Positions 45,959 to 59,113 of a stretch of DNA of 64,000 nt are shown in pieces. The notes beneath the pieces are model-generated. The model saw only the letters and a program-made list of their open reading frames with translations. It was not told the DNA's origin and searched no databases. Position 1 is the stretch's first letter. Each line of letters starts with the position of its first letter. The DNA comes from Dama dama. Taxonomy: Eukaryota; Chordata; Mammalia; Artiodactyla; Cervidae. The DNA lies in NCBI RefSeq assembly GCF_033118175.1, contig NC_083692.1, positions 11,777,501-11,841,500 of the forward strand, read 5' to 3'. The translations under genes were made by a program, and so were the position numbers.

Positions 45959-46959
45959 GTGAGATCTCCTTGTTCATAGAAAGTTTTATTTCATACCCAG
46001 GTGCTAGGGTAATTGAGCTGGTCATAATCACAATCTACAGTGTAGTAGATTTTAACTACTTGTGTAGTATATACCATTTTGTCTAAAATATTCATGAATT
46101 TTAAGTATTTAGGCTTGAAATATTTATAGTGGTATGCTAGAGATAGAATTAATTTTTAGAGTTTTGTTATGAATATTTTAAAGATACTTTAAATTTTATT
46201 GACTCAGTGATGTGCTTTTATTAAATGATATTTGAGAAATACAGAATTTTTTGGTAGTGATTCTGTAGCACTCTGTTAAGTATTTTTGAGTCATCTCAGA
46301 AGCATGTGATTACCACTACTGCAAAGGCCTCCTTGCTCTCTTTTTTGTTTGACATGGTGCTGACTGAAAAAACAAAAGCCCTAATTCTTGAGTTTTATCT
46401 CAAACTCAGATTGTTGACACTCTTTATTCAGTGATTTCTTTTTTGTGAAATCACTATTCTTGCTGGAATTAAGATTAAAAATAAAGTATATATGGTGTCC
46501 ATTTCTTTGCATCATCAAGTTGTTTCTTTTTTTCCGGAGAAAAAGTTATCAGTTGAAGTGGTCACAAAACTGTCCAGTTGCAAACTTATCCATTTCAGGA
46601 GCACTGTGTATTCATTCATTCATTTACCACAAAGCAATCCAACCTAGGCAAACAAACAAACAACAACAACAAAAAATTTAAGTCAGCTATTTGAGAAAAT
46701 GTACATAATTCAATTGAGAGTAGTGGCAAAATTTTCTTTTCTTGTTTTATTAAAATTAAGAGGTTCCTAATAAAAGCAGATAATTTTTCTGCAGTTGTAA
46801 TTTTTATCCAGATGTTACTATGTATACAGGTTCTTACATAATATGCTGAACTTATTTTGGAGTTTGAATTTATTGCCACATATGCTAAGAGATGGATATG
46901 CTCTATTTTCAAAGAGATGAACTTAATTTCTCTTATTTTTAGTTTAAAAAGTTTGGAAA

Positions 46960-48200
46960 TATAATGTACTAACAGAAAAGTGCATGTATTAGTGTATAGC
47001 TTGATGAATCATTACAAGGTAAGCACACTCATGAAACCACAACCCAGATCTAGAAACAGAACATTGCCAGTGCACAATAAGCCTCTTTATGTGCCCCTCC
47101 CAATCACTAATTTCTCCTTTTCTGATCATGATTTTGACTCTTGAACCCATAGATTAGTTTTGCCTATTTTAGCTATTTATGTGAATGGAACCATGTAGGC
47201 ATATTTTTTGTGTGTGTGTCTGACTTCTTTTGCTGATCACGATTGTGATATCTCTGGGTGATATGTCATGAACTTATAGTTTGTTCAGTTTTATTGGTCC
47301 TTAGTATTACATTGTATGGATATACTGCAGTTATTTTAACGTTTTGTGATAGATATTTGAGTTATCTCAAATTTTGGGCCATTACAAATAATTTACTGTT
47401 ACCAATCTATTTTAGTGCACATGTGCATGTATTTCTGTTGGTATGTAACATGGAGTACAATTGCTAGGTGCCTTCCAATTTAGTAGATACTGAGAGACAG
47501 GTGTCCAGCGTGGCTTCCCTAGTTTACACTCCCAGTAGCCGTGTATGAGAAACTGTTGCTTTTCAGAGACTTGGTATTGTTAGTCTTTCAGTAGTAGCCA
47601 TTGTGTTACATACTTACAGTATCTCATCATGGTTCCAATTGGCATTTTCATGATTAATGGTGATCAGCATCTTTTCATGTTTGGCTACTGGCTATTTTCT
47701 TTCTTGAGATGCTGGTTCTTCTTTTGCCCACTTTTTTTTATTGGATTGATTGTCTTTTTGTTACTGATTTGTGGGAGGTTTTAATAATTTTGTACATGAG
47801 CACTTTGTCAGTTATCTGTTTTGCAGCTATTGTCTCCCATTCCACAGCTGTTTCTTTGTTTTTTTTTTTTTTTTTTTTTCTTGGTTTGTTTGTTTTTAAA
47901 CTCTCTTAATTTGAGTCTTTTGTTAAAATTTAATTTAGTTCATTTTCCATCTTTTTTTTGGTTAGTGCTTTTTTGACATATTTAAGGAATTGGTCCTTGT
48001 TTTAAAATCATGAAAATATTCCCTTATATAATCATTCAGGAGCATAGTGTTTTACTTTTCACATTAAAATCTATTATGTACTTGAAATTGATATTTGTTT
48101 CTGGTGTGAAGCAGAGGTCATACATTTTGTGTGGATATCCAGTTGATTCAGTCTCATTTACTGAAAGGACTACCTTTCTCCACTACTTTACAGTCCTGTC
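46960..48200 (-). repeat. Old L1M, antisense
   Basis: Reversed L1M 3' UTR and distal ORF2 pattern: gcatgtattagtgtatagcttgatgaatc, agatctagaaacagaacattgcc, ggtgccttccaatttagtag, cacatgtgcatgtatttc and cttttgcccacttttttttattgg. Frames across it are fragments. Confidence 0.7.
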
Positions 48201-48299
48201 TTGATCATAAATAAAATGTTCATATGTGCAGTCATCTGTTACTGACTCTTTGTCCAATCATCTGGTTAATTTGTCTATCCCAGTGCTCATATCACACAG

Positions 48300-48578
48300 T
48301 CTTTCTTTTTGAATAGAGTTCCTTGTGCTATACAGTGGGTCCTTGTGAATTGTTTTATAAAATAGTAGTGCATATAAGTTTATATGAACCAGCTGATTCC
48401 TCCCTGCCCAACTCATTTTTTAAATTTTGGTAACCATAAATTTCAATTCTAAATCTGTGAAACTGTTTCTCTTTGGAAAAAAGTTCATTGGATTCCACCT
48501 AGAAGTGATATGATACTTGTCATATGATACTTGTCTTCCCCTGTATCCCTACATCAGTTAATATTATATGATCATTTC
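48300..48578 (-). repeat. L1 3' fragment, interrupted by the mariner
   Basis: gaatagagttccttgtgctatacagtggg, ttggtaaccataaatttc and ggattccacctagaagtgatatg are reversed L1 3' UTR. The L1 appears to resume for about 80 bp after 50380, which would make it the target of the mariner. Confidence 0.7.
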
Positions 48579-48765
48579 TATTAGGTTGGTGCAGATGTAT
48601 AATAATTGTGGTTTTTGCATTGTTGAAATTTGCCCTTTGATATTGGAATACATTCTTAAATAAATGTGGTTATGTTATATATCATTTTAATGCACATTTC
48701 TTGCTTTATGTTTCTGTGCTAATGACTTCTTGCTATTTATTTTATATGTATTCTAGACTATGAAA

Positions 48766-50301
48766 ATGATGTTAGACAAAAAGCAAGTTTGAGCAATTTT
48801 ATTATTTGAGTTCAAAGTGATAATAAAGCAGTGGAGACAACTTGCAACATCAACAAGGCATTTGGTCCAGGAGCTGCTAATGAGCGTACAGCACAGTGGT
48901 GGTTCGAGAAGTTTTGAACCACTCTCGTTCAAGGAGATGAGAGCCTTGAAGACGAGGAGCAACTTCATCAGAAATTGACAATGACCAATTGAGAGCAGTC
49001 ATTGAAGTTGATCCCCTTTCAACTACATGAGAAACTGCCAAAGAACTCAGTGTAGACTATTCTGTGGTTGTTTGACATTTGAAGCAAATTGGAAAGGTAA
49101 AAAGATTGATAAGTGGGTGCTTCATGAGCTGATGAAAAATTTAAAAAATCATCATTTTGAAGTGTTGTCTTTTCTTATTCCACGCACCAACATTTTGCTC
49201 CTTGAAAGAAAAGCTATGACCAACCTAGACAGCATATTAAAAAGCAGAGACATTACTTTGCCACGGTACATCTAGTCAAAGCTATGGTTTTCCCAGTGTA
49301 TGGATGTGAGAGTTGGACTGTAAAGAAAGCTGAGAGCCGAAGAATTGATGCTTTTGAACTATGGTGTTGGAGAAAATTCTTGAGAGTCCATTGGACTGCA
49401 AGGAAATCACAGTCAATCCTAAAGGAGATCAATCTTGAATATTCATTGGAAGGACTGATGCTGAAGCTGAAACTCCAATACTTTGGCCACCTGATGTGAA
49501 GAACTGACTCATTGGAAAAGACCCTGAAGCTGGGAAAGATTGAAAGTAGGAGGAGAAGGGGATGACAGAGGATGAGATTGTTGGATGGCATCATCAACTG
49601 AATGGGCATTAGTTTGAGAAGCTCTGGGAGTTGGTGATCGACAGGGAGGCCTGGCGAAAGAGTTGGACATGACTGAGCAACTGAACTGAATGCAACAACA
49701 ACGGACCATTTCTCGATTAGGTTGTGACATGTGATGAAAAGTGGATTTTATACAACAACCAGCAATGACCAGCTCAGTGGTTGAACTGAGAAGAAGCTCC
49801 AAAGCATTTCTGAAAGTCAAACTTGCACCAAAAAAAGATTATGGTCACTGTTTGGTGGTCTGCTGCTGTCTGATCCACTATAGCTTTCTGAATTCCAGCA
49901 AAACCACTACATCTGAGAAGTATGCTCAGCAAATCGATGACATCCACTGAAAAGTGCAATGCCTGCAGCTGGCACTGGTCAACAGAAAGGGCCCGGTTCT
50001 TCTTCAAGACGACGCCTGACTACACAGCACACAACCAACAGTTCAAAAGTTGAACAAATTGGACACAAAGTTTTGCCTCATCCATCATCTTCACCTGACT
50101 TCTCACCAACCTACTACTACTTCTTCAAGCATCTCAACAACTTTTTGCAGGGAAGATGCTTCCACAACCAGCAGGAGGCAGAAAATACTTTCCAAGGGTT
50201 CATTGAATCCTGATGCACAGATCTTTTATGCTATAGGAATAAAGAAATTCATTTCTCGTTGGCAAAAATGTATTGATTGTAATGGTTCCTATCATGATTA
50301 A
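48766..50301 (+). pseudogene. Mariner transposase pseudogene
   Basis: Begins MMLDKKQV followed at once by TGA where CGA is expected. Later blocks include FMARINER-type sequence NERTVQWWFEKF-like (seen as a degraded frame near 48870-48915), KGKKIDKWVLHELMKNLKNH, VVTCDEKWILY (first catalytic Asp kept) and NKFISRWQKCIDCNGSYHD-like C-terminus with stop at 50299-50301. The second catalytic region reads QDDA followed by an in-frame TGA. The third reads SPDFSPTYYYFF, so the third Asp of the DD34D triad is Tyr. A BovB interrupts the frame near 49194-49691. Cut-and-paste function is lost. Confidence 0.88.
49194..49691 (+). mobile_element. BovB LINE 3' fragment inside mariner
   Basis: Sense BovB 3' end: gaaagaaaagctatgaccaacctagacagcatatt through ggctttggccacctgatg-type block to ggacatgactgagcaactgaactgaa. 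Mariner transposase sequence lies on both sides. The short target duplication appears to be caaca, but its edges blur into the CAA repeats of the mariner. Confidence 0.92.
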
Positions 50302-51115
50302 TAAAGATGTGTTTGAGCCTAGTTATAATGATTTAATATTCATGGTCAAAAACTACAATTAATTTTGCACCAACCTAATACTTTCTTCCCTGTGGCTGGA
50401 CATGGCTTTATGTCATCTTTATGTCTGAGTTATAGTGCTTAACATTACATTGTCTTGATACTCCTTTCTGAAAAGTTGTGATATGATAGAGTAAGTCCTT
50501 TTACTTTGTTCTTCAAGCTTGTCTGGTGTTTTTTACTCTTTGCGTTTATTTTAGAATCAGTGTGAAATTGTTTAAAAACTTGCCGGGTTCTTGATTGTAT
50601 TACATTGTTTCTATAAGTCTGCTTGGAGAGAATACTGTATTAGTCAAACTAATACAGTTTATAAGATTTATGCTTTGATTTGATATCTTTATGCTATTTT
50701 ATAGTGTGTCATTTAATGTTTAAAAAAATGTAACAGTCTTTGTTTTTCATTAGGAGAATTTTCCCTATTGTATTTAATGTAAATAGTAATTTAGTTTATA
50801 TAAATCTACCATCTTACTATTTGCTTTCTATTGGTTCCACTTCTGATGTTTTCTAAACTTTTTTCTGTCCTTTGGATTCATTAGTTTTCATTTTCCATAT
50901 TATCTTGCTAATTGTACCTTGTTTTGTTACTCTTTTTATAGTTAATGAAAGGATTAAAACATGCATCCTAAATTTATCAAATCTAGTATAAATTAGCACT
51001 TTAAGGTCTTCCCAGCAAATGCAGGACCTAGGAAATTGTAACCACATTAATCTCACTCTCCACTTTTCTGTTACTATCATGTATTTTAATTCTGTATTTA
51101 ACTGAGCTACATTAG

Positions 51116-51663
51116 TCAGTTCAGTTCAGTTGCTCAGTCATGTCTGACTCTTTGTGACCTAATGAACCGCAGCACACCAGGCCTCCCTGTCCATCACCAA
51201 CTCCTGGAGTCCACCCAAACCCATGTCCATTGAGTCAGTGATGCCATCTAGCCATTTTATCCTCCGTCATCCTCTTCTCGTCCTACCGTCAATCTTTCCC
51301 AGCATCAGGGTCTTTTCAAATGAGTCAACTCTTCGCATCAGCTGGCCAAAGTATTGGAGTTTCAGCTGCAACATCAGTCCTTCCAATGAACACCCAGGAC
51401 TAATCTCCTTTAGGATGGACTGGTTGAATCTCCTTGCAGTCCAAGGGACTCGCGAGAGTCTTTTCCAACACCACAGTTCAAAAGCATCAATTCTTTGGCA
51501 CTCAGCTTTCTTTATAGTCCAACTCTCACATCCATACATGACCACTGGAAAAACCATAGCCTTGACTAGACAGACCTTTGTTGACAAAGTGATGTCTGTG
51601 CTTTTTAATATGCTGTCTAGGTTGGTCATAACTTTTCTTTCAAGGAGTAAGCATCTTTTAATT
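51116..51663 (-). repeat. BovB LINE 3' end, antisense
   Basis: cagttcagttcagttgctcagtcatgtctg, cgcagcacaccaggcctccctgtcc, agtattggagtttcagctgc, catacatgaccactgg and ggtcataacttttctttcaagg. The open frames at 51223-51720 (+) and 51267-51629 (-) are BovB translations. Confidence 0.93.
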
Positions 51664-51799
51664 ATTATTTTATATAGTAATTGTTCTTTTAGATTTACTC
51701 TTATATTTATTCTTCTTTGATTTACATTTCTTTCATGTTCTTTATTCCTTTCTGCATCTCTCAGTTTCTACGTGTACCTTAGGAACACACTTTAAAATT

Positions 51800-53000
51800 T
51801 CCTTTGGAGTGAATCTGCATATACCAAATAGAATTCCATTTAGAATTTTATTTAGAGTGGGTCTTTTGGTGACAGATCCTGTCTATATTTGTCTGAAAGT
51901 GTTTTTAGTTCACTTTCTTTGTTGAAAGAGATTTTCACTGGATATAGAATTGTAGATAGGCTGTTGTTTCTCTGTTCTGTACTTTGCAGATAACATTTTA
52001 TCATTTTCTGGGTTCTGTTGTTTCTGTTGAGAAGTCAGCCATTTGTCTTAGTGGTGCTTTATTGGAGGATAATACATATTTTTTCTTTAATTGCTTTTGA
52101 ATTTTTCCTGTTTTTGGTTTTCTACAATTTTACTCGTTCTTTTGATTTGTTGTTTGATGTTTATAGTTGTGTTATCTTTTTAAAAGTTATTTTTGCCTTA
52201 TTCTCTGTCTCTTCTTTTTAGACCTCAGACTTCATGTAATATTAGACTTTTTCAGTCTATCCTTTTTGTCTCTTAGGTTCATTTTTTATAATTTTAGAAA
52301 TTTGTTTCTCCATTCTTTATTTCGTATGTTTTCTTCTGATCTTCCATTTAGTTCCTTACTTTGGCTAAATCAAATCTGTCAGACTCAACCATTGATTTTT
52401 ATTTTTAGTCATTACACATTTCATTTCTAGAATTTTTATTTCTTTTCTTTTTACTTTGTAATTTTTTGCCAAAATCCTCAAACTATATACTTTTGTCTCA
52501 TAACTCCATTATCTGGACCTTTTATAGGTCTGTTTCTATTATCTCTTATTTTTCTTGGATTTTGATCACATTGTTTTTGCCTTTTTGTTTTTGATTGGTT
52601 ATTTGTGATGACATAAATATTCATCTCTTCAAAGAAATCTTGCATGGATAGTTTGATAATTATTACGCATGAAAGGACATGTTTCCTTTTTGTTGTAGAT
52701 TAGACTAGGAGTCATAGTAATCATGAATTACCTTATCATTTATCATTAAGATATTTCAGTGTTACACTTCAGCACCAGGTTTCAACTATTTCTGATTCAT
52801 CCTTACTACTGGTATATAGTCCTTCAGGATTCCAGTCCAAAGTTCTGGGGTGTGGGGATGGGGAAGTTTAACCCTTCCTTGAAAGGATTATCAACTTGGT
52901 TTTCTTCATTTAACCCTACACATCTGTTAAAGGCTGTTCAGCTTCTCAGTGTCTCTGCTGCCTGCTCAGAAATGGGCTGATCTTTAAGAGACAGAAGATT
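51800..53000 (-). repeat. Probable old L1M ORF2/3' sequence
   Basis: gtgggtcttttggtgacagatcctgt, gaaagagattttcactggatatagaattg and gagaagtcagccatttgtctta resemble an antisense L1M segment. T-rich, diverged, boundaries uncertain. Confidence 0.5.
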
Positions 53001-53150
53001 GACCTCTTTGGATTTCTTTTTTATCTTGCATCTCGGTCTCATCTGACTTTATATTTTAAGCTTTCTAATGCCTTAAAACAGATATTAAAATATTAGTTTT
53101 TGCTATTTAAGTTATTTTCAGTGGGCGGATTGGTCTGAGTTAGTCTGTCA

Positions 53151-53360
53151 GGCTTCCCTGGTGGCTCAGATGGTAAAGAAACTGCCTTCAATGTAGGACA
53201 TGCAGATTCAATCCCTGAGTTAGGAACATTCCCTGAAAAAGGGGAGGGCAACCCACTCCAGTATTTTTGCCTGGGAAATCCCATGGAAGAGGAGTCTGGC
53301 GGGCTACAGTCCATGGGGTTGCAAAGAGTTGGACATTACTGAACAACTAACACACACATC
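53151..53360 (+). mobile_element. Bov-tA SINE with 10-bp TSD
   Basis: Sense Bov-tA with exact flanks tagtctgtca at 53141-53150 and 53361-53370. Ends in a short acacaca tail. Confidence 0.95.
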
Positions 53361-55896
53361 TAGTCTGTCATTTTTAGAAGTGAAACTCCTGGTATCTTTT
53401 TATTTCTATCAAGTTCCATTACTGTGTTTGCTATTTTTATTGTACACGATTTTACCAAGTTTTTCAGCTGAGTCTCCCTTTACTTGCTACATAGGTGTAT
53501 AACTTGAGCATGCTTTTTACAAGGACTTTGATCCAAACTCAAATATTTTTATTGTTCTGAGGTTCTTGTAGATCCAGTAAGCCATGGACATACCCAGTTG
53601 TCATGCTGTTTTCTGACATTGTTAGACAGGTGGGATAGTTTGGAGTTTGAGATACTAATTTGCACAATGCACATTACATTTGCTAAGTTTCACCTTTTGC
53701 CATTTTATAAAAGAAACCATAACAAACCAAGTTACTTTATTTATATTTCTTTCATATAGCAAATAAAATTAGCAAGTATTATCTATGTAGTGTAGAATGT
53801 TAAAGTGGATCTAAACTATAACCACTGAGTTTGAAGTTAACAGCTGAATTCAAAGAATGTCTGAGTTCTCTCATCATTACCATGTATCAGGAATTATTCC
53901 ATGTTAGATAAAAGCTATGACTGGGCAGCTAGATGTCACACCTCACTAGTGCTTAGCTCATTGGTGTGAGTGGTTTATACAACCTGACTGTTTACTGAGT
54001 TACGTACTGGGCCCACCGCGTCAGGACACATCCTTTTATGTCATCAAAACCTAGAAAATTGTACATACCTCACTGTGCATTGGGTTGAATTGTTCATCTG
54101 CCATTTCCTCGCATCAAATTGTGATGTTACAGCTTGTTTTGTGCTTTCTGTAATTTGCTTTCAAAGCAGATTTGTCTCATAACTGTGCAGAGGTCCTCTC
54201 AAACTTCATGTGGTTGTATGTAGTTCTGATTGAGAAACAGTTGTCTAATGCAAAGCTTAAAAAATAGTATTGTTGAATTTTAGGTCTTCTGAAGGCACAT
54301 GATGTTTACTTTCAGTTTGTGCAAGTCTTAGTATAGATTTTGTGACTCATTCCAATTGAAGTCAGCATTTATATTTTATAACAGTCTGACACAGTATGTT
54401 GTATTTGTGAATTCATGATAGCCTGTCATCAGGGAAGATGCAGTTTTGTTGTCTGAGCATTAAACTTCTCAGAGGCTGCAACTGTGTCCCCACCTCCAGA
54501 TTTAGTTTTAAAATAAGATTACCAAAGTGATGCACATTCATTGTGGAAACCTTTTAAATATTGTACAAATACATAAAGAAAAATGACTGACTGCTCCTGT
54601 CGTCTACCAATTTCAATTTCTTTTGGTAGCTGCTTTTAATCACATTTATTGGGCATTATTCTGAGGCTACAGTTGTTTATCATGCATTTTTCTCAGTAAC
54701 TGAAATGTATCTTGAAAGTTTATAGAACACATTTTTCTTTGAGAGAAAGTATTAGTTCCTATTGCACATGCCAAGATCTAATTTGTTAATCCTTTGGGTG
54801 TCATAAATTTTTGTTTGTTTGTTTTCAAACTGCCCATTGGAAGGGGAATATTATTTTAGCATGATGTTATGGGAAACATTTTCTGTCAACACTTAATCAT
54901 GATAATAAACAATATTTTGTGTGCATCATACCATAGGAAAAATTTTAGTCCATTAGTTATGTGGGCTTTATCTGGTTGAGTGTGTTAGGAGTGCACATTA
55001 AGTTTGATTATTTAAAAACATTTTTATTTCTGTAGGAAGGTCACTAAATTCAAAATGCAAACATGGATCCAGCAGCTTATGAGTTGATTATTAATCAAAC
55101 TCTAAGAATTCCCCCAATACTGCATTTAGAATAAAATAGGTATTGCAGAGATTACAAGGGCAGGGTGTATAACTAATACTTACTGAAGTAGATTTTAAGC
55201 CAGCAGATATTATTAAAGATATGAGGAATCAACATATTGAAGCTCCAGAATACAATCCTATGAACAGAATGCTTTTGCTTTTGTTTCATCTCTCTTCATT
55301 AAAATGCTAACTTTAAAAGCTGTCCTAATTTTCATTGTTATTCTGCTTTTTTTACAACTAAATTTAGAGATTCAGGACATTTTGATATTTTGGCAGTGAA
55401 TCTGACTGATTAATATGGACTCTGGTAAAGAAGAATTCTTCAGCATTAGGCTTTTCCCTTAGGTCTCAGAAATAGAAAATAAATGTGGGGTGGCAATAAT
55501 GTGTGCAGTCCTTATAATCTTATTATTGGAAATTATCTTATCTTTCAAAAGTTATAAATATATGCTGTGTCATTAGGTACAAAGCCTGTGCCATTCTGTT
55601 TAGAACTGTTTATATTTGTTCTTCCTTTGGTCTTCTCTGTCTCAGGAAAGTGTGTAACAGTCTACCCAGCAGTCACCTAGGATTCACTCCAGATCTTATT
55701 TTTCATACCACACTTCCAATCCATTATCAAATTTTGTCCTTTTTATTTCTTGCAGTCTTGCTCAATTCCATCTATATCATCTAATACTTCTGTTCAATCA
55801 CTTTTATTGAGTTTACTGCAGTGGAATGCATTGAACTTGGTCTCTAGCTTCTTACAATTGTCCGTATCTGTGCTGACAGTTCCCAAGTGATTTTTA

Positions 55897-56059
55897 TTTT
55901 ATTTTTTGGCCATGCCAAGAAGCTCGTGAGATTTTATTTTATTTTTTTAATTAATTCATTTTTTTAGCTTGTGAGATTTTAGTTTCCCAACCAGAGATTG
56001 AACCTGGGCCCGCAGTAGTGAGAGCACAATGTCCAGACCGCTGGACTGCCAGGGAATTC
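55897..56059 (-). mobile_element. CHR-type SINE with 16-bp TSD
   Basis: Reverse CHR SINE: ttttttggccatgccaagaagc, gattttagtttcccaaccagag, gaacctgggcccgcagtagtg and cgctggactgccagggaattc. Flanked by tcccaagtgattttta at 55881-55896 and 56060-56075, identical. An internal partial duplication of the cttgtgagatttta segment is present. Confidence 0.93.
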
Positions 56060-56329
56060 TCCCAAGTGATTTTTAAAAGTAGTCATCACACTGAATTTCT
56101 CTAAGGCTTTTTAAAACTCTCCCTGAGATTTTTCTGTTTCAAATTATTTACCGTAGGCTATACTGCCTACATTATCTGGCTTTCTCTAGGTTCCTTGGTT
56201 TTGCCAAACTCATTCCTACATTTTGGTCTTTGCATTGGCTTCTCTTTTCCCATTTTTTTGCATGGCTGGCTCCCTTTTGTCACTCAAGTCACCGCCTCTA
56301 GAGTGGCCGCTGTTACTCTCCCTTTGTTG

Positions 56330-56760
56330 TTATTGTTATCAATTAGCATAGTAATATACACTTCTGTATATTGCCTTTTACACTTAATATATTTTTGATA
56401 TTGTTCCATATTAGTATTTCATGAGTTTCCTAATTCCTTTGTTTTAATATTTAAAGCATTCCATTGACTGTCCCATAATTTATTTAACCAGTCTTATATT
56501 GATGGACATTTAGGTGGTTTAAATCTTTTGCTTTTATCCACAGCACTGCAGTTATTGATCTTGAACATGCACCATTTTTCACATGGGAAAGTAAATTGGT
56601 AGAATAAATTTCTAAGAGTGGATTTATAAGATTAAAGTTTATGTGCATTTGTAATTTGTTGCACATTGCTCAACTTTATAATTAGTATTGTAAATGTCCT
56701 CTTCTAATACTTCCATCTGAGAATTAACATTTATGTTACTGTTTTCCAAAAAGGATGAAA
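56330..56760 (-). repeat. Old L1M 3' region
   Basis: ccattgactgtcccataatttatttaaccag, gatggacatttaggtgg, ttatccacagcactgcag, aaatttctaagagtgg, gtgcatttgtaatttgttgcacattgctc: antisense L1M 3' UTR. Confidence 0.65.
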
Positions 56761-57308
56761 TGTGGCTTACCTTAAAGCTGCAATATGCGTGAAGTTATAT
56801 TTCTCTAATTGGCCCATTGTAATGAGTTCCTTCTTTCCTTTAGCATTAGATCCCCATCTTCCTCCTCTTATGAGCCTGTTCCCCACCCCCAGCAGGTTTA
56901 TCCAGGCCCGTGATGACTCAGGTAGAGATGACCGTATCTTAGATTTCCTTCCTTTCTAAGTTGTGACCATGTGACTGACTAGGTGTGAGTAGAAGTGGTA
57001 CATGCACCTTTTGGGTTGTCTACTTGAAAACAAAGCCACTTGGCTGAGACTTCCTCTCTCTGTATGTGGGTTGAAATGGGGTTGTAGCATGGACCCAGCT
57101 TAAACCATGCAGATGAGGATAACAGTCTGGGGGTGATGGAGCAACAGATGGAAGGAACTGGATCTCTGAATGACCTTAGGGAAGAGAGTGGCCTGTCAGT
57201 TTATCTTACTTTCTTCTGGGCAGTAAGATGAGAGAGAAAGAAACCTTTATCTTATTTGAGCTGATGTGTATTTGATCCTTTTGGAAGTGCCTAGACTGTA
57301 CCCTATAC

Positions 57309-58303
57309 AGGCTTCCTGTCCTTCACCATCTCCTAGAGCTTGCTCAAACTCATATCCATTAAGTCGGTGATGCCATCTAACCATCTTGTCCTCTGTCATC
57401 CCCTCCCCCTCTTGCCTTCAATCTTTCCCAGCTTCAGGGTCTTTTCTAATGACTCTGCTCATTCCATCAGGTGGCCAAAGTATTGGAGTTTCAGCTTCAG
57501 CATCAGTCCTTCCAATGAATATTCAGGACTAATTTCCTTTAGGATTGACTGGTTTGATCTTGCAGTTCAAAGGGCTCTCAAGAGTCTTCTCCAACACCAC
57601 AGTTCAAAAGCATCAATTCTTTGGCATTCAGCCTTCTTTATGGTCTAGCTCTCATATCTGTACATGACCACAGGAAAAACCATAGCTTTGACTATACAGA
57701 TTTTGTTGGCAAAGTAATGTCTCTGCTTTTTAATGTGCTAAGTTTGTCATAGCTTTCTTCCAAGGAGCAAGTGTGTTTTAATTTCATGGCTGCAGTCACC
57801 ATCTGCAGTGATTTTGGAGCCCAAGAAAATAAAGTCTGTCACTGTTTCCATTGTTTCCCATTTATTTGCCATGAAGTGATGGACCAGATGTCATGATTTT
57901 AGGTTTTTGAATGCTGAGTTTTAAGCCAGCTTTTTCACTCTCTTCTTTCACCTTCATCAAGAAGCATTTCGTTCCACTTCACTTTCTGGCATTAGGGTGG
58001 TGTCATCTGCATTTCTGTGGTTGTTGATATTTCTCCTGGCTGTCTTGATTCCAGCTTGTGTTTCATCCAGCATGGCATTTTGCATGATGTACTCTGTATA
58101 TTAGTTAAATAAGCAGGGTGACAATATACCGACTTCACGTACTCCTTTCCCAAATTGGAACCAGTCTGTTGTTCCATGTCTAGTTCTAACTGTTGCTTCT
58201 TGAACTGCATGCAGGTTTCATAAGAGGCAGGTAAGGTGATTTGGTATTCCAATCTCTTGAAGAATTTTCCACAGTTTGGTGTGATCCACACAGTCAGTGA
58301 AAT
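57309..58303 (-). mobile_element. BovB LINE, 1 kb, antisense
   Basis: Begins gcttcctgtccttcaccatc (3' terminal bases lost) and runs through tgccatctaaccatcttg, agtattggagtttcagc, ggagcaagtgtgttttaatttc, gatgtactctgta and gtgtgatccacacagtca. The minus frame at 57992-58291 encodes a decayed reverse-transcriptase end. Inactive. Confidence 0.93.
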
Positions 58304-58601
58304 TCATTAAATAGTTTGTGTGTTTATTCGTTTTCAATCATGCTGGTTTGTGTATATGTTTTATTTTTTTCTCAGTACTGTTTAGCTATTTCTCAGTACT
58401 GACCACCTACCTGTCTATTTAAAAATCCCTCTACCGTGGATGAAATGGGGGTCTTAATAATTAGAAATGGAGAACAAAATTATGTGAAGTGGATAGAAAT
58501 TTTCTGAATGAAGTGGAAAAAACATGTATATTTTCTTCTTCTTCATCAGACTCTCTAGTTTATTTCTTGGGTGAGGATTTATTTGAAAACCAATTAAAAA
58601 T

Positions 58602-59113
58602 TTACATTAGTTAACTATCTATGGCTGCATAACAAATCTCCCAAAACTTAGTGGCTTTAAACTTTTATTATTTCACAGTTAATGTGGATTAGGAATTCAG
58701 GTGTGGCTCTGGGTCTTTCACAGGCTACAGTTATCTCAAGGCTTCATTAGAATGGATGATCTTCCTTGCTCATTTGGCTCCTTTTAGGTTATTGGACTGA
58801 AGCATCAGGCATCATGACCTGTTGGTCAGAGGCCTCTTTTGTTTCTTTGACATGCGGTCTCTATACAAAGCATTTCAGAAAATGGCAGCTTGCCTCTTTA
58901 GAGCAAGCAAGCAAGAAGAGAAAACATGCTATTAAGATGAAAGAGTTTTTGTTCCTTAATCATCGAAATGACACATCATCACTTATTGTCATATTCTGTT
59001 CGCTAGAAGGAAGTACTAGGGCCAGCTCACAGTCAAGGGGAGGAAATTATTACCAGTGTATGAACACCAGGAAGCAGAGATTGTTGAAACCCTGTCAGAA
59101 ACTGCCTAACACA
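58602..59113 (-). repeat. MLT1-like (ERVL-MaLR) LTR, old
   Basis: Starts tacattagttaactatctatggctgcataac and ends ctgcctaacaca, the reverse of an MLT1-class LTR. Inside are atggcagcttgcctctttagagcaagc, catattctgttcgctag and ccagctcacagtcaagggg. No flanking duplication found. The 137-codon frame at 58766-59179 is a chance frame through this repeat. Confidence 0.7.

Larger units (their letters stand above)
48581..50378 (+). mobile_element. Mariner transposon, near complete, with nested BovB
   Basis: Terminal inverted repeats ttaggttggtgcagatgtat (left) and aattttgcaccaacctaa (right), flanked by the TA target duplication (48579-48580 and 50379-50380). Removing the roughly 500-bp BovB leaves about 1.3 kb, the usual full length of mariners. 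It encodes a recognisable but dead transposase (separate entry). It belongs to the ruminant mariner group related to the Hsmar1/MADE1 clade by its terminal repeats. Confidence 0.9.
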
